Assembly: GCA_947372965.1 (NCBI GenBank)
Contig: CANBVR010000010.1
Coordinates: forward strand, 1-40,248
Reading direction: 5' to 3'
DNA from: Actinomycetota bacterium
GTDB lineage: Bacteria > Actinomycetota > Actinomycetes > Nanopelagicales > Nanopelagicaceae
Length of the DNA stretch: 40,248 nucleotides
In this document: positions 10,801-17,407 of the stretch, piece by piece
Numbering within the stretch: position 1 is the first letter of the stretch
Layout: every line of letters begins with the position of its first letter
The notes under the pieces: generated by a model
What the model was told of the DNA's origin: nothing
Databases searched by the model: none
Seen by the model: only the letters and a program-made list of their open reading frames with translations
Made by a program: the position numbers and the translations under genes

Positions 10801-11394
10801 TGTTTCGATATCGATTCCATGATCCATAAGTTCTAAGAAATAATTATCAGCACCGAAAATATCTCGAAAATCGCTGGCCGCTGCCTTTGCCTCGCGATAG
10901 GCACCCATTCTCAAACGTGTTTGTATTTCCCCACCTGGGCACCCAGTTGTTGCAATTAAGCCACTTGAATATTTTGAAAGTAGTTCGCGATCCATGCGTG
11001 GTTTGTAGTAATAGCCTTCAAGAGAGGCGAGAGAAGATAACCTAAAAAGATTATTTAGTCCTACATTATTTTCAGCCAAGATCGTCATGTGGGTATATGC
11101 GCCACCACCTGAAACATCATCCTCGCCACCATCGGCCCACTTAACTCGCTGTTTATTAAATCTAGATTCTGGAGCAACGTAAGCTTCAATTCCAATGATT
11201 GGCTTTATGCCCGCCTTCTTCGCTTTTTTATTAAAGTCATAGGCACCGAAAACATTTCCATGATCCGTAATGGCGATCGCTGGCATCTCTTCTTTTGCAA
11301 CCTGAGCAACAAGCTCGTCCACGCGGGCGGCACCGTCAAGCATGGAGTATTCAGTGTGTACATGTAAGTGGACAAAACCCGGTTGCGCAGACAT
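7879..11394 (-). CDS. dnaE1: Replicative DNA polymerase III alpha subunit
   Basis: DnaE1 copies the chromosome. Its 1171 residues run PHP domain, C-family polymerase core, helix-hairpin-helix and OB fold. The catalytic aspartates are in PDIDLDF at residues 411-417. The PHP domain keeps the metal-site residues: HLHVHTEYS (9-17), ITDHGN, IGIEAY, THMTI, TGCPGG and NDLHY. In mycobacterial DnaE1 this domain is the proofreading exonuclease, and the retained ligands suggest the same here; that is inference from the family. The C-terminus has VGGLVTQIQRK of the OB fold. It lies 20 bases after rluD and 14 before hisD. The second, degenerate-PHP polymerase is at 35676-39002. Confidence 0.98.
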   Translation of the reverse strand: MSAQPGFVHLHVHTEYSMLDGAARVDELVAQVAKEEMPAIAITDHGNVFGAYDFNKKAKKAGIKPIIGIEAYVAPESRFNKQRVKWADGGEDDVSGGGAYTHMTILAENNVGLNNLFRLSSLASLEGYYYKPRMDRELLSKYSSGLIATTGCPGGEIQTRLRMGAYREAKAAASDFRDIFGADNYFLELMDHGIDIETRVRADLLKLGKELGLPLLATNDLHYTKHEDAPAHEALLCVQSGSTMADPKRFKFENDEFYLKSAREMREIFKDHPDACDNTLLIAERCEITMLENENLMPEYSVPNGETEDSWLRKESNRGLSELFKGSVPPEYQSRLDYELDVMIKMGFPGYFLVVADLCSHARAVGIRVGPGRGSAAGSLVSYVLGITALDPIRHGLLFERFLNPERISMPDIDLDFDERRRSEMIAYATSKYGEDRVAQIITYGTIKSKQALKDSTRVLGYPYANGDKLTKALPPSVMGKDITLSGVFNTEDDRYGEAGEFRTLYETDPDSKRIVDTARGLEGLKRQWGVHAAGVILSKVPLLDIIPIHRRDSDGAIITQFDMGACESIGLLKMDFLGLRNLSVLDDALLNIKANRGVDLDLATLELTDLKTFELLGRGETLGVFQLDGGPMRALLRQMNPDSFEDISAVIALYRPGPMGVNAHNDYADRKNKRQEVTSIHPELREALSEILDDTYGLIVYQEQVMAIAQKVAGFSLGRADLLRKAMGKKNKDILDKEYVNFEEGMTKNGFSKSAIDKLWETLIPFSDYAFNRAHSAGYGIVSYWTAYLKANYPTEYMAALLTSVRDDKDKSALYLNECRRMGIKVLPPDVNESLGDYTPLGADIRFGLTAIRNVGENVVASIVACRKEKGRYASFGDFLSKVDAIVCNKKTIESLIKAGAFDSLNHPRKGLTLIFLEAIDSVMEAKRAESIGQFDLFGVAPGETASAVSGVEIDIPAQEWEKALLLAYEREMLGLYVSDHPLLGVEHLLRAATDMPISQIPDDGVGHDQVVTVGGLVTQIQRKVSKTGVPWAIVTVEDLEGAIDVMFYSNYYQKHAMNLVEDRIVVIRGRVDKREEQVKMMALDLSTPDISAAPTGPLIISMETMRCTPPVVDRIKEILRSHPGKREVHLKLDDGKKSMVLKIGDELRVTASPSLSADLKSILGPDCLV

Positions 11395-11414
11395 CGATCG
11401 GAGATTACTACTGA

Positions 11415-12356
11415 CTAATTCGACTGTTGGGCATGGGAGAGAATCTCAAGGCAGCGTGTCAGGTCTTCGGGGTAATCGGAGAAGAAAGCGATCTCCTCCC
11501 CTGTGCTTGGGTGGGTGAATTTTAACTCTCGAGCATGGAGCCATGGTCTAGAGATTTGTAAGCGATCGGCAATCGTGTGGTCTGCACCATAAGTTAGGTC
11601 TCCTACCAATGGATGGCGAAGAGCTGAGAAGTGAACTCTAATTTGGTGGGTGCGACCAGTTTCCAATTCAATTTGCAAAAGAGAAACTGATGGAAAAAAT
11701 TCAAGTGCGGTGTAATGAGTAATGCTGGGCTTGCCATCTGAAACAACTGCGAAGCGATAATCTTCTTTTGGATGGCGATCGATTGGTGCATCAATGGTTC
11801 CTTCAGATGGATCCATATGTCCTTGTACAAGTGCGTGATAAACCTTTGTTACTGAGCGATCTCGAAACTGCTGCTTTAAATTACTGTATGAATTTTCATT
11901 CTTTGCAATAACCATTAATCCCGTGGTTCCAACGTCAAGGCGATGAACAATTCCCTGTCGTTCAGCCGCACCACTTGTTGCAACTTGATATCCGGCTGCA
12001 ATAACTGCGCCAATAACTGTTGCCCCTCGCCATCCCGGACTTGGGTGCGCGGCAATACCCGCTGGTTTGTCTACGACAATTACATCTGCATCATCATAAA
12101 TAACCTTTAACCCTTCAACTGGAGTTGGTTGTAGTGATGGCTCGACCCGCGCTGCTGGCATGGTCACTGATATAAAATCGCCACTTAGTACGCGATCGGA
12201 TTTAGTCGCAATTTTGTCATTTCGGCTTACTTCGCCCTCTTCAATAAGCCCCACAACTACAGAGCGAGATAATCCAAGTAATCTAGAAAGTGCCGCGTCA
12301 ATACGCTCACCTTCCAACCCCTCTGGGATTGAAATATTTTTCTCTTCGCGACTCAT
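11415..12356 (-). CDS. rluD: 23S rRNA pseudouridine synthase, RluD type
   Basis: This RluA-family enzyme isomerises uridine to pseudouridine in RNA; the RluD subgroup acts on 23S rRNA helix 69. Residues 13-60 form an S4 RNA-binding domain (ERIDAALSRLLGLSRS). The catalytic domain has VVDKPAGIAAHPS, the active-site motif GIVHRLDVGTTGL with its Asp, TGRTHQIRVH and PLVGDLTYG. The 313-residue length is normal. The ATG directly follows the lspA stop with no gap, and GGAAAG just upstream can serve as ribosome site. lspA-rluD pairs are common in bacteria. Exact target uridines cannot be read from the sequence. Confidence 0.94.
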   Translation of the reverse strand: MSREEKNISIPEGLEGERIDAALSRLLGLSRSVVVGLIEEGEVSRNDKIATKSDRVLSGDFISVTMPAARVEPSLQPTPVEGLKVIYDDADVIVVDKPAGIAAHPSPGWRGATVIGAVIAAGYQVATSGAAERQGIVHRLDVGTTGLMVIAKNENSYSNLKQQFRDRSVTKVYHALVQGHMDPSEGTIDAPIDRHPKEDYRFAVVSDGKPSITHYTALEFFPSVSLLQIELETGRTHQIRVHFSALRHPLVGDLTYGADHTIADRLQISRPWLHARELKFTHPSTGEEIAFFSDYPEDLTRCLEILSHAQQSN

Positions 12357-12836
12357 TTACTTTCCAACCATTCTGAGTGGAATGTTCTTCCACCGCAAGT
12401 AAAGAATCGACAGGGCGCCGATCACAACTGCAGAATCTGCAATATTAAAAGTGGGCCAACTTCCCACCGATATCCAATCTACAACCGCTCCTTGCAAACC
12501 GCCCGGGGAGCGAAAAATTCGATCAGATAGATTTCCAAATATCCCACCAAGCACCGTTCCAAAGGCCAAGGCCAATGGTTTCGAGGAAGTTCTAGAACCA
12601 AGATAAAAAATGGCTGCCGCAACTAAAATAGCAAAACCTGATAGAAAAATGGTCTTGCTTGTCGCCAAACTAAATGCCGCCCCCTTATTGAATCTGAGTT
12701 CAAACTTAAAGAAGGTTCCAATTATCAGTTTTGGACCATCAATCAAAAACTTTACTGCCATCGCCTTGGTTAAATAATCAGCAAGAAAAACTAAAAGGGC
12801 ACAAACTGCTAACTTGCGGCGCACTTCTAGGGTCAG
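12357..12836 (-). CDS. lspA: Lipoprotein signal peptidase (signal peptidase II)
   Basis: LspA cleaves the signal peptide of lipid-modified prolipoproteins in the membrane. Four hydrophobic segments are visible. The two catalytic aspartates are in GNLSDRIF and in FNIADSAVV; RFNKGAAFS is the conserved loop between. The start is uncertain. A CTG at 12836 overlaps the upstream TGA stop as CTGA, and GAGG lies seven bases before it, matching the overlap habit of this genome. A GTG at 12821 or an ATG at 12869 are the more conventional choices but have no nearby ribosome site. The function is secure; the first 5-16 residues are not. Confidence 0.93.
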   Translation of the reverse strand: MTLEVRRKLAVCALLVFLADYLTKAMAVKFLIDGPKLIIGTFFKFELRFNKGAAFSLATSKTIFLSGFAILVAAAIFYLGSRTSSKPLALAFGTVLGGIFGNLSDRIFRSPGGLQGAVVDWISVGSWPTFNIADSAVVIGALSILYLRWKNIPLRMVGK

Positions 12837-13687
12837 CGTCGTTCCTCTTTTTGCTTGCAAACCATGCACAATGTCGCACGTGGAAATACTTGCAAACGTG
12901 CCTTACCAATTGAATTACCGCACTCTTCACATTTACCGTAACTCTTTGAGTCAATTCGCTCAAGTGCATGCTCTGTTTGCAAGACCATGTCACGCGCGTT
13001 ATAGACCAGAGACATTTCGTGTTCGCGTTCGAAAGTCTTAGTACCAGCATCAGCTTGATCATCGCCGGCGCCTACTCCTGCGGCGCTTATTAAATCAGCC
13101 ATATCGGCCTCAACAATTGCAAGCTCTGACTTCAATCTAACTAATTCCTTCGCCAATTCACTGCGCATTGATTTGAGTTCAGTTGCAGTCCAATTTTCGA
13201 CAGTCTCACCAAGATTAAGTGCTGCTGGTGGTCCTTTGATCGGCTTTAGACCTGGCCCCTTTTTACCGCTCTTTATCGGACGTGGTGGTGGTGGCATGGT
13301 TAACCGGCGTTCTTCAACTACGACCTCAGCAACTGCCACTTCATTTGTTGTTACAGTGATAGTTGTTGAATTTCCTTTTGTAGTTGTTTGAAGTCGGGCC
13401 GCAACTGGCTTTGCGGCAATTTTCTTTGCGCTCTTGGCAAGTTGAGGTTTCACAATATTTGGTGAACGTGTAGGCGCGCTCTTCTTAACAACTGGCTTAA
13501 CAGCCTTCTTAGCCACAGCCTTCTTAGAAATTGGCTTACTTGCTTTCTTTGCGGCAGCCTTCTTTGCTACAACCTTCTTAGGTGCGGCTTTTTTCGCACT
13601 CTTTTTTGTCGAGCTTGCCTTGGCTGGAGCCTTTTTAGATTTCACTGATGCCGCTTTCTTGACCAACTTTGAGACGACTTTCTTCAT
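12833..13687 (-). CDS. TraR/DksA-type zinc-finger protein with lysine-rich histone-like N-terminus
   Basis: The 284-residue protein has two parts. Residues 1 to about 100 are a basic tract of Lys, Ala and Pro repeats (AKKAAPKKVVAKK and similar), like bacterial histone H1-type tails that bind DNA. The C-terminal half has a coiled segment, an acidic turn (GDDQADAGT) and a four-cysteine zinc finger, C253-x2-C256 and C274-x2-C277. That finger and the FEREHE segment are typical of actinobacterial TraR/DksA proteins, which bind RNA polymerase. The ATG at 13687 has GGGTGG upstream and a promoter just before it; an earlier ATG at 13774 would run through that promoter. It is first gene of the long run. 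A DNA- or nucleoid-linked transcription role is inferred. Confidence 0.85.
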   Translation of the reverse strand: MKKVVSKLVKKAASVKSKKAPAKASSTKKSAKKAAPKKVVAKKAAAKKASKPISKKAVAKKAVKPVVKKSAPTRSPNIVKPQLAKSAKKIAAKPVAARLQTTTKGNSTTITVTTNEVAVAEVVVEERRLTMPPPPRPIKSGKKGPGLKPIKGPPAALNLGETVENWTATELKSMRSELAKELVRLKSELAIVEADMADLISAAGVGAGDDQADAGTKTFEREHEMSLVYNARDMVLQTEHALERIDSKSYGKCEECGNSIGKARLQVFPRATLCMVCKQKEERR

Positions 13688-13715
13688 GGAATTTCCACCC
13701 TTCACGCGCCCGCAA

Positions 13716-13744
13716 AGGTTAATGCCGTTGGCAACAAAGACCAA
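13716..13744 (-). promoter_or_regulatory. Promoter of the TraR/DksA-lspA-rluD-dnaE1-his-trp run
   Basis: On the minus strand TTGGTC (13744-13739) and TAACCT (13721-13716) are separated by exactly 17 bases. Both match the key positions of a housekeeping sigma promoter. Transcription would start about seven bases further on, leaving a leader of about 20 bases before the ATG at 13687. No other clear promoter was seen between here and trpC, although internal ones may exist. Confidence 0.55.
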
Positions 13745-13761
13745 CTTAGGCGCGCTAGAAT
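13733..13761 (+). promoter_or_regulatory. Candidate promoter of the ileS leader
   Basis: TAGAAT at 13756-13761 is a good -10 hexamer. The -35 region 17 bases upstream (AACAAA) is poor. Transcription would begin near 13768, just before the first helix of the T-box leader. It overlaps the divergent promoter on the other strand, so the two may compete for polymerase. Confidence 0.42.
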
Positions 13762-13776
13762 TGCCCCCTCGCAAGA

Positions 13777-13996
13777 AAATGGCGCTGAAGAGGCAATCAC
13801 CTTGGAGCCACCAGAAGAAATGCTGTTGATGTCAGTTCAGAAGACATTAATTGCAAGGTAGAACTGGGAGCGGGAGTAAAGCGGTAGTAAATTCGAAAGA
13901 ATTTTTACTACAAGGCGGGTGGTACCGCGGTTAGCAATAGCCGTCCCTCCAATTTTCGTGGGTTCTAAGTAAAAACTCACCTGGATGGGATTGGAT
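13777..13996 (+). promoter_or_regulatory. T-box leader of ileS, translational type with very short Stem I
   Basis: GGGTGGTACCGCG at 13917-13929 is the T-box signature. Its UGGU bulge (13920-13923) can pair with the ACCA end of uncharged tRNA-Ile. An antisequestrator hairpin with GCAA loop (13928-13943) follows. Stem III is 13884-13911 with a GAAA loop. A short hairpin, AGG (13791-13793) with CCT (13800-13802), has loop CAATCA holding the Ile codon AUC (13796-13798), the expected specifier. There is no terminator with a T-run before the ATG. Instead GTCCCTCC (13943-13950) can pair with GGATGGGAT (13983-13991) by the ribosome site. This fits the actinobacterial ileS class, where uncharged tRNA frees translation. 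The T-box is certain in kind; stem details are hand-drawn. Confidence 0.9.
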
Positions 13997-14000
13997 AGAA

Positions 14001-17000
14001 ATGTCTTCAATTAAGTCACTAGCTCCGCAGATCGATCTGCCTGCCGTTGAGCACCAAATTCTCTCATTCTGGGAAACACAAGAAATTTTTAAGAAGACCA
14101 TAAGTGCGCGCGATGGCGCACCTTCGTGGACTTTCTACGAAGGCCCACCAACTGCAAATGGAAAACCTGGCACTCACCATATTGAGGCTCGAGTCTTTAA
14201 AGATTTATTCCCTCGTTACCAGACAATGAAGGGCCATCAAGTAATTAGAAAAGCTGGATGGGATTGTCACGGACTACCAGTAGAAATTGCAGTTGAGAAA
14301 GAACTTGGATTTACCGGGAAAGGTGATATCGAAGAGTTCGGGATTGCCGAATTTAATGCAAAGTGTCGAATTTCGGTGCAAGAGCACGTTGACGAATTTA
14401 TTGGCATGACTCGCCGCATGGGGTTTTGGGTAGATTTCGATGAAGCCTATTGGACCATGTCTAGTGAATATGTTGAGAGTGTCTGGTGGTCGCTCCAACA
14501 AATTTGGAAAAAGGGATTGCTTGTACAAGACCACAGAGTTGCCCCGTACTGCCCTCGTTGTGGAACAGGATTATCCGATCATGAATTAGCCCAAGGTTAT
14601 GAAACGGTTACAGATCCATCAGTTTATGTTCGCTTTCCGGCTACATCTGGCAAGATCGCAGAACTTGGAGCTAGTTTCTTGGTTTGGACTACAACTCCTT
14701 GGACTCTAGTTTCAAATACTGCAGTAGCCGTAAACCCTAAAGTTGAATACCAAGTTATTGAAATTCCTGGCGAAAATGGACCCGAACGTCTGGTGGTTGC
14801 TGAAAACTTAGCAAATATTCTGGGCGAAGAAAGAAAAGTAATTGCAACCTTCATTGGCTCCGAGCTCGAACGCACAACTTATTCTCGCCCCTTTGATTTG
14901 ATCGAAATTCCTGATTCTCATTTCATTGTTCTGGCCGAGTATGTAACTGTTGAAGATGGAACTGGATTAGTTCACCAAGCTCCCGCCTTTGGCGCCGATG
15001 ACTTCCAGGTTTGCCGTAAATATGGCTTACCTGTAGTAAATCCAGTTGCGCCGGATGGTCATTTCACCTCTGAAACTAAATTGGTCGGTGGGATCTTCTT
15101 CAAAGAGGCTGATAAGCCACTCGTTAAAGATTTAAAATCTCGAGGGCTACTTTTTAAACAACTTCAATACGAGCACTCATATCCACATTGTTGGCGCTGT
15201 CATACAGTTTTGATTTATTACGCGCAACCATCTTGGTATATCAAAACTACGCAAATCAAAGACGCACTTCTGCGCGAAAATGCCAAGACCGATTGGCACC
15301 CTGAAACAATTAAGACGGGGCGCTATGGCGATTGGCTTAATAACAATATTGACTGGGCAATTTCAAGAAATAGATACTGGGGCACGCCCCTACCAATCTG
15401 GCGCTGTGAGAATAAGCATGAACACTGCGTTGGGTCCTTGGCTGAACTAGGAGAACTTTCTGGAAAAGAATTAAAGGGTACTGACCCGCATAGACCATTT
15501 GTTGATGACATCACTTTTGCTTGCAAGGAGTGCGATTCGACCATGGTTAGAACTTCAGAAGTTATTGACTGCTGGTTTGACTCAGGTGCAATGCCATTTG
15601 CGCAATGGGGCTACCCTCATAAAGAAGGTTCGGAAGAACTATTTAAGGCCGCCTACCCGGCAGATTTCATTTGTGAAGCGATTGACCAAACACGCGGCTG
15701 GTTTTACACCTTGATGACTATTGGAACTTTAGTCTTTGACCAAAGTTCATATGAAACAGTTCTTTGTCTTGGACACATTCTTGATAAAGACGGTCGAAAG
15801 ATGAGTAAGCATTTAGGTAATGTCATTGAACCTGTACCCCTTATGGATCAACATGGCGCAGATGCGGTTCGTTGGTACATGCTTGCTGCCGGATCTCCTT
15901 GGAGCGCTAGACGCGTTGGCCACGATGCGATTTCCGATGTAGTAAGAAAAACACTTCTTACTTATTGGAACACGGTCTCATTCTTCACTCTTTACGCAAA
16001 GGCATCTGATTTCCAATTGGGCACAAATACTCTCCCACTTAGCACGATGGATAAGTGGATCACTTCAGAATTGAATGAATTGATCTCTGGAGTTGACCAT
16101 GCCTACGTGGCATACGATTCACAGGAAGCCGGAAAATTAATAGCCGGTTTTATTGACGACTTATCAAATTGGTATGTCCGACGTTCCCGCAGAAAGTTTT
16201 GGGATGGCGATGGCGCTGCGCTTGAAACCTTATACAACTGCCTAAAGGAGCTAACTCTTCTTATGGCGCCAATGGTTCCATTTATAACCGAACATGTTTG
16301 GCAAGAATTGGTTCGAAACCTAGAACCAAATCTTGTTGAGTCCGTTCACTTGGCTAACTTTCCAGAAAGTAATTCAAAGTTAGTCGACCAACCGCTTTCA
16401 AAATCTGTTCGACTCTCCCGTCGATTGGTTGAACTTGGTCGCGCTGCCCGCGCTGAGTCAAAGGTCAAGATTCGCCAACCGCTTTCGCGCGCCCTTGTCG
16501 CAGCCTCGGGCTGGAGTGAAATGAATGAGGAGATTCGCTCTCACATTTCAGATGAACTAAATGTATTAAGTCTCGACGAACTCGCATCGGCTGGTGGTGA
16601 GCTTGTAAGCATCTCGGTCAAGGCAAACTTCAAATCCCTTGGAGCAAGATATGGCGCAGATGTGCAAGAGATTTCTAAAGCTATTTCAGCTAGCGATCAG
16701 TCCAGCCTCGTTAAGCAATTGCGAGCAAACGCCTCAGTAGCCCTTTCATACGGATCAAAGAGCGCTGATCTGACAATTGAAGATTTGGTTGTTACCGAAA
16801 CTCCAAAAGAGGGTTGGTCTGTTGCTTCTCACTCAGGAGAGAGCGTGGCCCTAGATCTCGAATTAACTCCCGAGCTAATTGAGGCCGGATTAGTTCGTGA
16901 AGTTATTCGCGCAATTCAAGAAAATCGTAAGCAATCAAACTTCGATATAAGCGATCGAATAAAGGTTAGTTACGGTGCTAATCCAGAGGTCCTAAAAGTT

Positions 17001-17120
17001 ATTAAGAATAATCTTGAGCTTATTGGAGCCGAAACTCTTGCAGTTGACTTCCAAGAAATTGGTGACAAGAACGATTCAAGTAATGAACTTGGATTGTGGC
17101 TTGAATTAAAGAAGTCTTAA
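14001..17120 (+). CDS. ileS: Isoleucyl-tRNA synthetase with GTHH in place of HxGH
   Basis: IleS charges tRNA-Ile with isoleucine. Its 1039 residues contain the Rossmann catalytic core, CP1 editing domain, anticodon-binding domain and a C-terminal region. In the class I HxGH signature the order is changed: GPPTANGKPGTHH gives G57-T58-H59-H60. The second signature is KMSKH (600-604). The editing domain has TTPWTL and VHQAPAFGADD with its conserved Asp. PYCPRCG and CKECD pairs suggest metal binding. KMSKHLGN and the general pattern are those of the eukaryote-like IleS2 group, which tolerates mupirocin. A T-box leader controls it. The gene stands alone on this strand and its stop overlaps that of yggT by four bases, tail to tail. 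Confidence 0.97.
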   Translation: MSSIKSLAPQIDLPAVEHQILSFWETQEIFKKTISARDGAPSWTFYEGPPTANGKPGTHHIEARVFKDLFPRYQTMKGHQVIRKAGWDCHGLPVEIAVEKELGFTGKGDIEEFGIAEFNAKCRISVQEHVDEFIGMTRRMGFWVDFDEAYWTMSSEYVESVWWSLQQIWKKGLLVQDHRVAPYCPRCGTGLSDHELAQGYETVTDPSVYVRFPATSGKIAELGASFLVWTTTPWTLVSNTAVAVNPKVEYQVIEIPGENGPERLVVAENLANILGEERKVIATFIGSELERTTYSRPFDLIEIPDSHFIVLAEYVTVEDGTGLVHQAPAFGADDFQVCRKYGLPVVNPVAPDGHFTSETKLVGGIFFKEADKPLVKDLKSRGLLFKQLQYEHSYPHCWRCHTVLIYYAQPSWYIKTTQIKDALLRENAKTDWHPETIKTGRYGDWLNNNIDWAISRNRYWGTPLPIWRCENKHEHCVGSLAELGELSGKELKGTDPHRPFVDDITFACKECDSTMVRTSEVIDCWFDSGAMPFAQWGYPHKEGSEELFKAAYPADFICEAIDQTRGWFYTLMTIGTLVFDQSSYETVLCLGHILDKDGRKMSKHLGNVIEPVPLMDQHGADAVRWYMLAAGSPWSARRVGHDAISDVVRKTLLTYWNTVSFFTLYAKASDFQLGTNTLPLSTMDKWITSELNELISGVDHAYVAYDSQEAGKLIAGFIDDLSNWYVRRSRRKFWDGDGAALETLYNCLKELTLLMAPMVPFITEHVWQELVRNLEPNLVESVHLANFPESNSKLVDQPLSKSVRLSRRLVELGRAARAESKVKIRQPLSRALVAASGWSEMNEEIRSHISDELNVLSLDELASAGGELVSISVKANFKSLGARYGADVQEISKAISASDQSSLVKQLRANASVALSYGSKSADLTIEDLVVTETPKEGWSVASHSGESVALDLELTPELIEAGLVREVIRAIQENRKQSNFDISDRIKVSYGANPEVLKVIKNNLELIGAETLAVDFQEIGDKNDSSNELGLWLELKKS

Positions 17121-17404
17121 AAGAGGATCATCACTGCTTTTTGAAGGCCTTGAACACCAACAAAAACAACGATAAATGAGAGATCAAGTGCCACTGGACC
17201 TAATCTTAAAGGTGGCACAAATCGCCGAACAAAATTAATAATTGGATCTGTTATCGCATAAATTAATTCAGCAAGGCCCAAAACTATGCCGCGAGGACGC
17301 CAATTCGGCGCAAAGATGCGGACGTAGTCAAAGATTAATCGACCTACTAGCGCCAAAGTAAAAAGGCTTAGTACTGAAGATAGCAGTGTTCCGATCAGAG
17401 GCAT
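17117..17404 (-). CDS. yggT: YggT family membrane protein
   Basis: This 95-residue protein has two hydrophobic segments (about 1-22 and 73-95) around a conserved middle, LIYAITDPIINFVRRFVPP, the hallmark of the YggT/YlmG family. Members sit next to sepF in actinobacteria, firmicutes and cyanobacteria and are linked to division or membrane organisation, without a settled biochemical role. It is the last gene of the division cluster, three bases after sepF. In many actinobacteria divIVA comes next; here the gene runs straight into the end of ileS with a four-base overlap. Confidence 0.92.
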   Translation of the reverse strand: MPLIGTLLSSVLSLFTLALVGRLIFDYVRIFAPNWRPRGIVLGLAELIYAITDPIINFVRRFVPPLRLGPVALDLSFIVVFVGVQGLQKAVMILF

Positions 17405-17407
17405 TTA

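Noticed and set aside
13420-13680. Repetitive DNA that might look like a tandem repeat or CRISPR
   Set aside because: It is the coding repeat of Lys/Ala motifs in the histone-like tail; unit lengths are irregular and there are no spacers.
13688-13774. Upstream ATG adding 29 residues to the TraR/DksA-like protein
   Set aside because: It would start upstream of the promoter elements at 13716-13744; the ATG at 13687 has a ribosome site.
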